The notes under the pieces are model-generated. The model was not told the origin of the DNA, did not search any database, and saw only the letters and a program-made list of their open reading frames with translations. Shown piece by piece: positions 6,570 to 12,112 of a DNA stretch of 12,112 nt (positions within the stretch are counted from its first letter, which is position 1; each line of letters begins with the position of its first letter). Origin of the DNA: Thermoleophilia bacterium (GTDB lineage Bacteria; Actinomycetota; Thermoleophilia; Gaiellales; Gaiellaceae); the NCBI GenBank assembly GCA_025927435.1, contig JAICLM010000037.1, positions 1-12,112 of the forward strand. Direction: 5' to 3'. Position numbers and translations under genes: made by a program.

Positions 6570-8060
6570 GACGACGCGGAACGAGCCTCTCGTCCGGACC
6601 TGCTTCAGGGCCGACGTCACCACGATCGGCCCGCTCTTGGCGTGCCTGGGCACCGTCGTCACGAGCTTCTGGTCGTTGATGATCCGGAAGCGGGCCTTCG
6701 CGCCGCCGCCGAAGGTGACCCCCTTCGCGGCGGCGAGACCCTTGCCCTGCAAAGTGACGCGCGAGCCGACCTTCCCGTGTGACGGGGCCCGCTTCCGCAG
6801 GATGAGCGGCTCGACGAAGTGGTAGACGTGGACGTCCCACTGGTTGAACCGGTCGCGGAACGAGCCGCGGGACGCCTTCACCGAGCGGTTCTCGGTGTAG
6901 ACGCCGCCCCGGTGCACCCAGCGCGGCAGCCCCTTGAAGGTCACCGTCGCCGAGCCGGCGCCGTGGCGGGCCGCGATCAGCCATAGGTCGTCGACCGACG
7001 TCCCCTGCCGGACGAGCGTCTCGGTGCCCGAGCCGCGGGTCGTGACGCGCGGAGCCTTGCCGGTGTTGACGAGCGCGGGCGCGAGTCGGCTCGAGGACGA
7101 GATCTGCTTCACGACCGGCTCGAGGACGCTCTGCCAGAAGCTCCAGTTCCAGCCGTACGTCCCGTCGCTCCCGCTGAAGCAGCCGGGGTTGGTGCCGCCG
7201 AAGAAGGTCAGGGCCCGGGCGCCGTTGACGATCGCGTCGTAGGCCATGTACCGCTCCTGCTGGTAGGTGGGGACGACGTAGTTCCCGGTCGTCTTGTCGA
7301 TGCTCCCGCTGGCGCAGATCTGGATGGTCGTCCAGACCGGCGCGAAGGGCGTGATCGAGGCCAGGGTCTGCGTCCAGGTTCCGACAGCGTGCAGGTTCGG
7401 CGTCGCGCGAGCGAGAGTCACCGGATAGATGTCGACGCCGTGGATGTCGGTGACACTGGTGTACGGGGCGAGGTCGGCGGCGGTGCCACGCGGCGCCTCG
7501 ATCGTGACCCAGAGCTGGCTCGGATCGAGTGGGTTCTCGCCGTTGCACCAAGACGGATCGCCGCGCGAGGTGACCCGGCAATATGCGAACTGAAGCGCCG
7601 AAGGGGCAATCTCGCTGAACCAGGGCTCGTCGCGGCCCTTCCAGAAGGCGATTGCGCTACCGCTCGGGTCACTCGTCAGCGCGTCGACCACGTCCGCCAA
7701 GCCCTCGTCCTCGGGGGAGCCCGGAAGGGCCAGCGAGTAGCCGCCGAGGTTCGGCCAGGTGTACGCGTGGAGCGCCGCGGCGGCGCGGTCCCACGCGAGC
7801 GCCGTGTGGACATCGCCGTCCTTCCAGATCCCGCCGACCCCGGTGCGGTAGACGTTGATCCCGGCGGCCGCGGTCTCGGCGAGACCGTTGGTGCCCCACG
7901 GAGTCTGCGAGCCGAGCGGCGGGCCCGGCGAGAGGACGAGCGGGAACGTCGGCTTTCCGTTGAACAGGATCGTCTTCTTGCGGTCGAACGAGGTCGTCGC
8001 GCCGTGGGCGGCGCCTGCAAGCGAAGCCGCGACGGCGCCTGCCGCCACGGCCACGATCAA
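6564..8060 (-). CDS. Secreted glycoside-hydrolase-like protein with C-terminal IPT/TIG-like domain
   Basis: The protein has 498 residues from TTG 8060. A hydrophobic signal (IVAVAAGAVAASLAGAAHGA, ending about residue 21) precedes a mature part that opens with ILFNGKPTFPLVLSPG (31-46), the opening of many TIM-barrel glycosidases. Further barrel features are GINVYRTG (67-74), FWKGRDEPWF (139-148, Glu145 a candidate acid/base), DIHGVDIYP (205-213) and GARALTFFGGTNPG (280-293). Cys161/Cys172 and Cys249/Cys294 could form disulfides. Residues about 350-395 look like a small beta-sandwich, and 425-498 (GSRVTLQGKGLAAAKGVTFGGG, in two parts) look like an IPT/TIG immunoglobulin-like fold. Activity and substrate are not readable; it could be a non-enzymatic barrel. 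The start is uncertain: the frame is open back to about 8160 with no ATG, GTG or TTG, and the 13 codons before the TTG would add a basic n-region including ARRFGRG. Confidence 0.75.
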   Translation of the reverse strand: MIVAVAAGAVAASLAGAAHGATTSFDRKKTILFNGKPTFPLVLSPGPPLGSQTPWGTNGLAETAAAGINVYRTGVGGIWKDGDVHTALAWDRAAAALHAYTWPNLGGYSLALPGSPEDEGLADVVDALTSDPSGSAIAFWKGRDEPWFSEIAPSALQFAYCRVTSRGDPSWCNGENPLDPSQLWVTIEAPRGTAADLAPYTSVTDIHGVDIYPVTLARATPNLHAVGTWTQTLASITPFAPVWTTIQICASGSIDKTTGNYVVPTYQQERYMAYDAIVNGARALTFFGGTNPGCFSGSDGTYGWNWSFWQSVLEPVVKQISSSSRLAPALVNTGKAPRVTTRGSGTETLVRQGTSVDDLWLIAARHGAGSATVTFKGLPRWVHRGGVYTENRSVKASRGSFRDRFNQWDVHVYHFVEPLILRKRAPSHGKVGSRVTLQGKGLAAAKGVTFGGGAKARFRIINDQKLVTTVPRHAKSGPIVVTSALKQVRTRGSFRVVR

Positions 8061-8100
8061 CCCTCGTCCGAAACGTCTTGCCGCGACCGACAGCTCGATA

Positions 8101-8116
8101 CCCGCCTTTCTGCGGG
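8101..8116. repeat. Inverted repeat CCCGC-CTTTCT-GCGGG upstream of the glycoside-hydrolase-like gene
   Basis: A perfect 5-bp stem with a CTTTCT loop, about 40 nt before the TTG start on the minus strand. On that strand it presents AGAAAGG, a Shine-Dalgarno-like run. A TAGCCT box lies just upstream (8126-8121). Confidence 0.35.
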
Positions 8117-8129
8117 AGCAGGCTAGCCC

Positions 8130-8161
8130 CGAAATGACGATTTCGCCCCGGCCTTTACGGG
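8130..8161. repeat. Two small adjacent inverted repeats in the 8061-8221 intergenic region
   Basis: CGAAAT-GACG-ATTTCG (8130-8145) is a perfect 6-bp stem with a 4-nt loop. CCCG-GCCTTTA-CGGG (8147-8161) is a 4-bp stem with CTTTA in the loop. They lie between the end of the exchanger gene and the start of the glycoside-hydrolase-like gene. They could terminate the former or regulate the latter. Nothing else is seen in this 161-bp gap. Confidence 0.35.
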
Positions 8162-8221
8162 ACGCTTACTACTGCTTCAGCGCCGGTACGAGCACTCCTC
8201 GAACGTCGACGACGCCGTCGG

Positions 8222-9223
8222 CTAGACGCTCGCCGCGATCTGCACGACCACGAAAACGGTGTAGAGGACGATCAGGAACGCCCCCGCTCTTCGGCCGGCG
8301 CCGCCGCGTCTCCCGAACAGGACGAGGGCAGCGGCCGTCATCGCGAACAGCCACGCGAGGTTGAAGACGTCGAGGTTCGAGAATGTCACGAGACTGCCGA
8401 GTGCGGCGGGTAGCGCGATCCCCGCGACGACGTTGATGGAGTTCGAGTTCAGGGTCTCGCTCATCAGCGCCGAGCCGCGTTGTTGCAGGCCGAAGCGGAG
8501 GCCGGTCCAGGCGTTCGGCAGGGCAGTGAGGACCGCGAGGACGACCGCGCCGACAAGTGACTCCGGCACCGACCACTGGTCGGCAAGCGAGGTCGCCGCC
8601 CGCACGGCTCCGATGCTGCCGGCCACGATCAGGCAGAGCGCAGCGACCAGGACGAGGCCGATCTGCAACGCCTCCCGGCGGGAGTCGAGCGGCGTCAGCC
8701 TCCGGTGCTGCTCGCCGAAGCTGCGGCCCAGGAAGCGCGACTCGGACGCGGCGAGGGGCAGCCGCCGTGCCAGCCCCGGGCCGGCGGCGAGGACGGCGAC
8801 GTAGGGGACGGCGACGACGCCGGCGAGGACGGCCCCGATCGTGCCGCCGAGGGCACCGGCCGCCACCAGGCCGGCCACGGCGATCAGCCACAGCCCGACG
8901 AAGGCCTCGAGCTCGAGCACCTCGTGGCGGGCCCGTATCCTCGCGGTTACAACGGCGCTGAGCCCGAGCATCGCCGCGAGGTTGAACGCGCTCGCCCCGA
9001 CGGCCACCCCGACGGCGACCTCATGCCGGTTCTCGACGAGAGCGGTCACGGCCGAGGCGAGCTCGGGCGCGTCCGCGGCGAGCGCGGTCAGCAGCCCGAG
9101 CAGCGTCTCCGGCAGCCCGAGGCGGAGCCCGATGTGGTCGAGCCGCCCCGCGAACAGGGAGGACGCGGCGAGCATCACGCCGATCGAGAGGGCGAAGACG
9201 GGGATGGCGGCTGCGGGCGTCAT
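8222..9223 (-). CDS. CaCA-superfamily sodium/calcium-type cation exchanger
   Basis: A 333-residue integral membrane protein with about ten hydrophobic segments and the two inverted alpha-repeats of the family. Repeat 1 runs from GLPETLLGLLTALAADAPEL (36-55) through VGASAFN (75-81). Repeat 2 runs from VPESLVGAVVLAVLTALPN (219-237) through NSNSINVVAGI (259-269). A polar loop at about 153-185 separates the halves, and the length is usual for prokaryotic members. The ion-binding Glu of repeat 1 is present (Glu54), but the matching Glu of repeat 2 is Asn237, and GTS is replaced by AAD in repeat 1 and by LTA in repeat 2. Cation specificity is therefore open. The ATG at 9223 has neither a close Shine-Dalgarno nor a TANNNT box. 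It follows a small gene on the same strand by 56 nt, so cotranscription is possible. Confidence 0.85.
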   Translation of the reverse strand: MTPAAAIPVFALSIGVMLAASSLFAGRLDHIGLRLGLPETLLGLLTALAADAPELASAVTALVENRHEVAVGVAVGASAFNLAAMLGLSAVVTARIRARHEVLELEAFVGLWLIAVAGLVAAGALGGTIGAVLAGVVAVPYVAVLAAGPGLARRLPLAASESRFLGRSFGEQHRRLTPLDSRREALQIGLVLVAALCLIVAGSIGAVRAATSLADQWSVPESLVGAVVLAVLTALPNAWTGLRFGLQQRGSALMSETLNSNSINVVAGIALPAALGSLVTFSNLDVFNLAWLFAMTAAALVLFGRRGGAGRRAGAFLIVLYTVFVVVQIAASV

Positions 9224-9279
9224 CGGCTGACGCCGACCAGCCTTCCCGGCACACCGAGGGGAACGTTAACGCAGGAGGT

Positions 9280-9474
9280 CTAGGAAGGAGGCGGCTCGGA
9301 CGGTGCCTCGTCTGCCTCGAGCGCTTCCTCTCGCGTGTGGGTGGCGTCCTCGACACGCGCGAGTCCGGAGAGTCCGCCCTCGCCGTACTCGGCGCGCAGC
9401 GTGGCCGGGTCATCGGAGTACGCGGGAGGCGGAGACGGCGCGAACAGGCGTCTGAACCAGTCTGTGAGGCCCAT
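9280..9474 (-). CDS. Small 64-residue protein of unknown function
   Basis: ATG at 9474, 64 residues. It begins with an amphipathic helix-like MGLTDWFRRLFAP, common in small actinobacterial proteins, followed by a Pro-rich segment, a charged middle (DDPATLRAEYGEGG) and an acidic, Pro-rich tail. No known domain, signal peptide or membrane segment is seen. It is supported by a TATGCT box ending 8 nt before the ATG, by tight divergent spacing (29 bp) from the next plus-strand gene, and by position just upstream of the exchanger gene. The frame continues upstream as a long antisense reading of the glycosyltransferase region, which I regard as chance. I do not recognise it; it could be a spurious ORF. 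Confidence 0.55.
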   Translation of the reverse strand: MGLTDWFRRLFAPSPPPAYSDDPATLRAEYGEGGLSGLARVEDATHTREEALEADEAPSEPPPS

Positions 9475-9503
9475 CGTTGGGGAGCATAAGCGATGATCGG
9501 AGT
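9475..9503. promoter_or_regulatory. 29-bp divergent intergenic region with a minus-strand -10 box
   Basis: On the minus strand TATGCT (9488-9483) ends 8 nt before the ATG at 9474, a leaderless arrangement. On the plus strand no TANNNT box stands before the GTG at 9504; GATGAT (9492-9497) is the nearest candidate, 6 nt away. The two promoters must overlap. Confidence 0.35.
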
Positions 9504-9890
9504 GTGATCGTCTCGCTCCACGTCGCGACAGGCGCGGCACTTGGAGCCGTTGTCCGCTCACGGCCGCTCGCGCTTCTGCTCGGGGCGCCGCTCCATGTCG
9601 CGGGGGACCGCGTGCCGCACGAGGACATTCCAGACCGGAGCTTCGAGATCGGCAGCGGCCTGGCCGCGCTCGGACTGCTCGCCGCGCGGCGTGGCCCGCT
9701 CGACCCTGCCGTGCTCGGCGGCGTGGCTGCCGCGGTGCCCGACCTCGAGCACGTCGTGCCGTGGCTTCGTCCCGGCGGGGAGAAGATCTTCCACCGCGGC
9801 GGGGGCCGCCACGGCGCCGGGATGCCGGCCGAGACGCAGCTCCTGCTCGCCGGCGCGCTCGTCGGCTTGCTCCTCGGCCGACGCCGGTAG
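9504..9890 (+). CDS. Small His/Asp-rich membrane protein, possibly of the YdjM-type membrane hydrolase group
   Basis: 128 residues from GTG 9504. Hydrophobic segments at about 8-33, 49-62, 68-80 and 112-125 suggest an integral membrane protein. Polar residues are clustered: His6 (LHVATGAALG), His31, Asp35 and PHED (38-41), Asp80-His83 (PDLEH), and FHRGGGRHGAG (96-106). Spaced His/Asp motifs and an HRG-x-x-x-H stretch between membrane helices recall the LexA-binding, inner-membrane-bound putative hydrolases (YdjM/DUF457-like), which have no proven reaction. The resemblance is by eye only. The in-frame TTG at 9477 would add nine residues inside the divergent promoter and is rejected. It ends 10 nt before the glycosyltransferase start. 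Confidence 0.65.
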   Translation: MIVSLHVATGAALGAVVRSRPLALLLGAPLHVAGDRVPHEDIPDRSFEIGSGLAALGLLAARRGPLDPAVLGGVAAAVPDLEHVVPWLRPGGEKIFHRGGGRHGAGMPAETQLLLAGALVGLLLGRRR

Positions 9891-9900
9891 CCTCGCGCCG
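9888..9900 (+). promoter_or_regulatory. Putative leaderless -10 box of the glycosyltransferase gene
   Basis: TAGCCT (9888-9893) ends 7 nt before the GTG at 9901. Its TAG is at the same time the stop codon of the preceding gene. There is no Shine-Dalgarno, so the gene may be transcribed separately or reached by reinitiation. Confidence 0.35.
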
Positions 9901-11019
9901 GTGAAGGTCGGCATCGTGGTGCCGTACTCGTGGTCGTTCGGCGGCGGCGTCGTCGACCATGCCGAGGCGCAGGCTCGCGCGCTCGAGGCGGTGGGGATCG
10001 AGCCGCGCCTTCTGATCGGCAACGACCCGCCGGGCTCCTTCAGCCGTGTCCTCCACCCGCGGCAGGGCCGGCCCGGTCCGCCGCCGTCGACCGTGATCCC
10101 GCTCGGCCGCTCGGTGATCGTGCCGGGCAACGGCGCACTTTCGAACCTCGTGCTGAGCCCGCGGGCGGTGCCGCAGATGCGCCGCGCCTTCGCCCGCGAG
10201 CGCTTCGATCTCGTCCACGTGCACGAGCCGCTCGCGCCGATGCTCAGCCCGGCCGCGCTCGCCCTCTGGGACGGGCCTGCCGTCGCGACGTTCCACGCGG
10301 CCGGCGACTCGTCCTGGCGGCGGTTTGCGGAGCCCCTGTGGGGTTTTCTACTCGACCGGATCGATCTGCGCGTCGCCGTCTCGGAGCAAGCGCGGCTTGC
10401 GGCCTCCCCGTTCGCGCCGGGGCACTACGAGGTGATCCCGAACGGTGTCGAGATCCCGGACGGGGTAGACCCCCGCGATCGCGCCGACCGCATCGTCTTC
10501 GCAGGCCGGCACGACCCGCGCAAGGGCCTGCCCGTGCTGCTTCGGGCGTGGCCCCGTCTTCGCGGCAGTGGCACCCGCCTCCGCGTGCTCGGCGCGGATG
10601 CCCTCGCCGTGCGGCTGCTGCTCGCCCGGCTCCGCCTGTCGGAGGAGGGGATCGACATTCTCGGCTACGTCGGCGACGACACGCTGACCGAAGAGCTCGC
10701 CGCGGCGAAGCTTCTCGTCGCTCCCTCGCTCGGCAACGAGAGCTTCGGGATGACGATCACGCGCGCGTTCGCCTGTGCGGCTCCGGTCGTCGCCTCGGAC
10801 ATCCCGGGCTACCGCGAGGTCGTGACGGAGGAGACCGGCGCCCTCGTCCCGCCCGGCGACGCGGAGGCGCTCGCCGAGACGATCGCCGCGCTGCTCGCGG
10901 ACGAGCCCGCACGGGCGGAGCGAGGCCGCGCCGCGCGCGAGCGGGCGCTGAGCGAGTACGCATGGCCGCTGCTCGCCCGGCGGCTCGCCGACTGCTACGA
11001 GCGCGTTCTAGCCGGTTAG
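9901..11019 (+). CDS. GT4 family glycosyltransferase, PimA-like (phosphatidylinositol mannosyltransferase type)
   Basis: 372 residues from GTG 9901; the frame runs upstream without a stop, but the N-terminus MKVGIVVPYSWSFGGGVVDH fits the family exactly. It has a GT-B fold with two Rossmann domains. Acceptor side: the GGG loop (14-16), IVPGNGAL (73-80), FDLVHVHEPLAPMLS (102-116) and FHAAGDSSW (131-139). Donor side: IPNGVEIP (179-186), FAGRHDPRKG (200-209, Arg203 and Lys208 for the sugar nucleotide phosphates), LGYVGDD (254-260) and NESFGM (279-284). The HEP and PGNG features are typical of PimA, which transfers mannose from GDP-mannose to phosphatidylinositol at the inner membrane face. In the EX7E motif the first Glu280 is kept but the second is Arg288. 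The exact donor and acceptor are not proven. No other phosphatidylinositol genes are in the window. The end overlaps the convergent gene. Confidence 0.88.
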   Translation: MKVGIVVPYSWSFGGGVVDHAEAQARALEAVGIEPRLLIGNDPPGSFSRVLHPRQGRPGPPPSTVIPLGRSVIVPGNGALSNLVLSPRAVPQMRRAFARERFDLVHVHEPLAPMLSPAALALWDGPAVATFHAAGDSSWRRFAEPLWGFLLDRIDLRVAVSEQARLAASPFAPGHYEVIPNGVEIPDGVDPRDRADRIVFAGRHDPRKGLPVLLRAWPRLRGSGTRLRVLGADALAVRLLLARLRLSEEGIDILGYVGDDTLTEELAAAKLLVAPSLGNESFGMTITRAFACAAPVVASDIPGYREVVTEETGALVPPGDAEALAETIAALLADEPARAERGRAARERALSEYAWPLLARRLADCYERVLAG

Positions 11020-12102
11020 GCGGGAAGCGCCGGCCAGCCGCAGCACCTTAGGCCCGACGAGCCGCACGAGCCGGTTCGGGGTCTCGACGATCGGCTCGCC
11101 GTCCTCGCCACTCAGCTCGGCGATCGCGGCGTCCACCCGCCGTTTCACCTCGAGCACGCCCTCGCGGAGGCCGAGCTCGTCGAGCCGCACCGCGAGCCGC
11201 TTCATGTTCATCACGTAGTAGTAGAGCGAGTCGACGTCGGGGCCGTACGACTCGGCGAGGTGCGCGTCGATGAGGCCGCGCGACGCCTTCGCCTGCCGCA
11301 CCATCCGGTCGGCGAGCTCCATGTAGTAGCTGGACACGGAGAGGAGCCGCTCGGCGGCGCCCTCGAACTCCTCGAGGAAGCGGTGCGTCGCGAGGACGGC
11401 GATGCGTACGTGGCGGCCCTCGTCGCGGCGGACGTTCGTCTGCCCTTCCTTCATGCCCGGCAGGTGGTAGACGTCGTACAGCGCGTTGCCCTTGGCGCGG
11501 CGGATCACCACGTCGCTGTTCGCTACGACGTCCTCGCTGAGCACGCCGTAGATGAAGATCGCCGTGTAGACGTCCTCGATCGGGCGATTCGGCCGCAGCA
11601 GCTGCTGCATCTCCTCCTCGAAGCGGTCGAAGAGGATCTCGGCGACGAAGTTGTTGTACTTCTTCGCGACGCGGTCGGCCTCCCCGGCCGGGACGCCGAG
11701 CACCTCGGATGCGACGCGGAGGAGGCTGCCGCGGTGCATGCGCTCGTCGTGCTCCTGGGTCATGAGTGCCGCCCGCATCGACTCGTACTCGGGCTCGCGC
11801 GGCAGCGCCGCCACGATCCGGTCCATCCAGTCGTCGACGATCGACTCCGCGCGGTAGATCGTCCCGAAGACACGCCTCACCGCGTCCTGCTGCCGGCGCG
11901 TCAGTTGCCGGAAGCTCTCGGCATCCCTCGAGAGGTCCAGGCTGTACGCGTCCCAGGTGTGCATGTGCGCCGCGGCGAGGATGTCGGCGAAGGTTCGCCA
12001 GCCGCCGGTGATCTGACGGTCAGCCGCCTCGTCGTCGGCGATGAGCGCGTCGATCTCGTCCAGGAGCCGGCCGATCTTGGCGCTGGTGCGCCGTGCCGGC
12101 AT
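11008..12102 (-). CDS. Ferritin-like dimetal protein, R2-like ligand-binding oxidase (R2lox) type
   Basis: 364 residues, mostly helical, belonging to the ribonucleotide reductase R2-like group. Six metal-ligand candidates are in order: Glu86 (RAESIVDD), Glu120 and His123 (DERMH), Glu190 (LSEDV), Glu228 and His231 (RDEGRH). The position of the R2 radical Tyr (His123 + 4) is Leu127. Spacing between the ligands fits R2lox better than class Ia R2, and Val89 (ligand + 3) and Tyr185 (ligand - 5) fall where R2lox forms its Val-Tyr ether cross-link. LPGM (214-217) before RDEGRH also recalls R2lox. Such proteins hold a Mn/Fe or Fe/Fe centre with a bound fatty-acid-like ligand and are thought to be oxidases. 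A C-terminal extension of some 50 residues is unusual. No R1 large subunit is nearby. The ATG at 12102 is chosen, but only 10 nt remain upstream and the frame is open to the edge. It might be annotated as a ribonucleotide reductase beta subunit. Confidence 0.75.
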   Translation of the reverse strand: MPARRTSAKIGRLLDEIDALIADDEAADRQITGGWRTFADILAAAHMHTWDAYSLDLSRDAESFRQLTRRQQDAVRRVFGTIYRAESIVDDWMDRIVAALPREPEYESMRAALMTQEHDERMHRGSLLRVASEVLGVPAGEADRVAKKYNNFVAEILFDRFEEEMQQLLRPNRPIEDVYTAIFIYGVLSEDVVANSDVVIRRAKGNALYDVYHLPGMKEGQTNVRRDEGRHVRIAVLATHRFLEEFEGAAERLLSVSSYYMELADRMVRQAKASRGLIDAHLAESYGPDVDSLYYYVMNMKRLAVRLDELGLREGVLEVKRRVDAAIAELSGEDGEPIVETPNRLVRLVGPKVLRLAGASRLTG

Positions 12103-12112
12103 CTCGGCGGAA

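Noticed and set aside
9541..9900. Longer N-terminus of the glycosyltransferase running through the preceding gene
   Set aside because: The family N-terminus begins exactly at GTG 9901; the upstream part overlaps another gene in a different frame and is Arg/Ser-rich.
9475..10296. Upstream part of a 338-codon minus-strand frame ending in the small 64-residue gene
   Set aside because: The part upstream of 9474 is Arg/Ala-rich antisense of the glycosyltransferase and membrane protein; only the last 64 codons look like a gene.
11008..12102. Class I ribonucleotide reductase beta subunit
   Set aside because: No Tyr at the radical position, ligand spacing and Val/Tyr pair fit R2lox, and no R1 subunit is nearby.

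Overview
This is a GC-rich window with dense genes on both strands and almost no non-coding sequence. There are no RNA genes, insertion sequences, CRISPR arrays or phage genes. Codon use, TANNNT -10 boxes lying 7-8 nt before start codons that lack a Shine-Dalgarno, a serine protease ending in a Ser-Gly-Trp pentapeptide tail, and a PimA-like glycosyltransferase all suggest an actinobacterium. Class Thermoleophilia (Gaiellales/Solirubrobacterales-like) is my best guess; this is inference from gene style, with no marker gene present.

Layout. (1) Positions 1-1484, minus strand: a kinase (APH fold) fused to a class III PLP aminotransferase, cut off by the left edge. (2) Positions 1644-5864, plus strand: a two-gene operon. 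The first gene is an exported subtilase with 18 Trp-centred pentapeptides at its C-terminus. Twelve bases later comes a membrane GAF-GGDEF-EAL protein for cyclic di-GMP turnover, whose start codon lies on the edge of a perfect inverted repeat. (3) Positions 6051-8060: two exported proteins converging on one hairpin, a COG4315/Lipoprotein_15 repeat protein and a large secreted glycoside-hydrolase-like protein with a C-terminal IPT/TIG-like domain. (4) Positions 8222-9474, minus strand: a CaCA-type cation exchanger preceded by a 64-residue soluble protein. (5) Positions 9504-11019, plus strand: a small membrane protein and a PimA-like GT4 glycosyltransferase. (6) Positions 11008-12102, minus strand: a diiron/MnFe ferritin-like protein whose residues match the R2-like ligand-binding oxidases (R2lox), overlapping the glycosyltransferase tail to tail by 12 bp.

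How it fits together. The central part (1.5-8.1 kb) looks like a cell-surface module: a secreted protease, a cyclic di-GMP enzyme translated with it, and two more exported proteins. Short inverted repeats with CTTT/AAAG in the loop occur in the three intergenic regions upstream of the exported-protein genes, and a similar loop sits at the start of the cyclic di-GMP gene, which hints at shared control. The rest looks like housekeeping or envelope metabolism. No obvious defence or mobile system is present. The items most worth a second look are the R2lox-like protein, the kinase-aminotransferase fusion, the Trp-repeat subtilase coupled to a cyclic di-GMP enzyme, and the recurrent CTTT hairpins.
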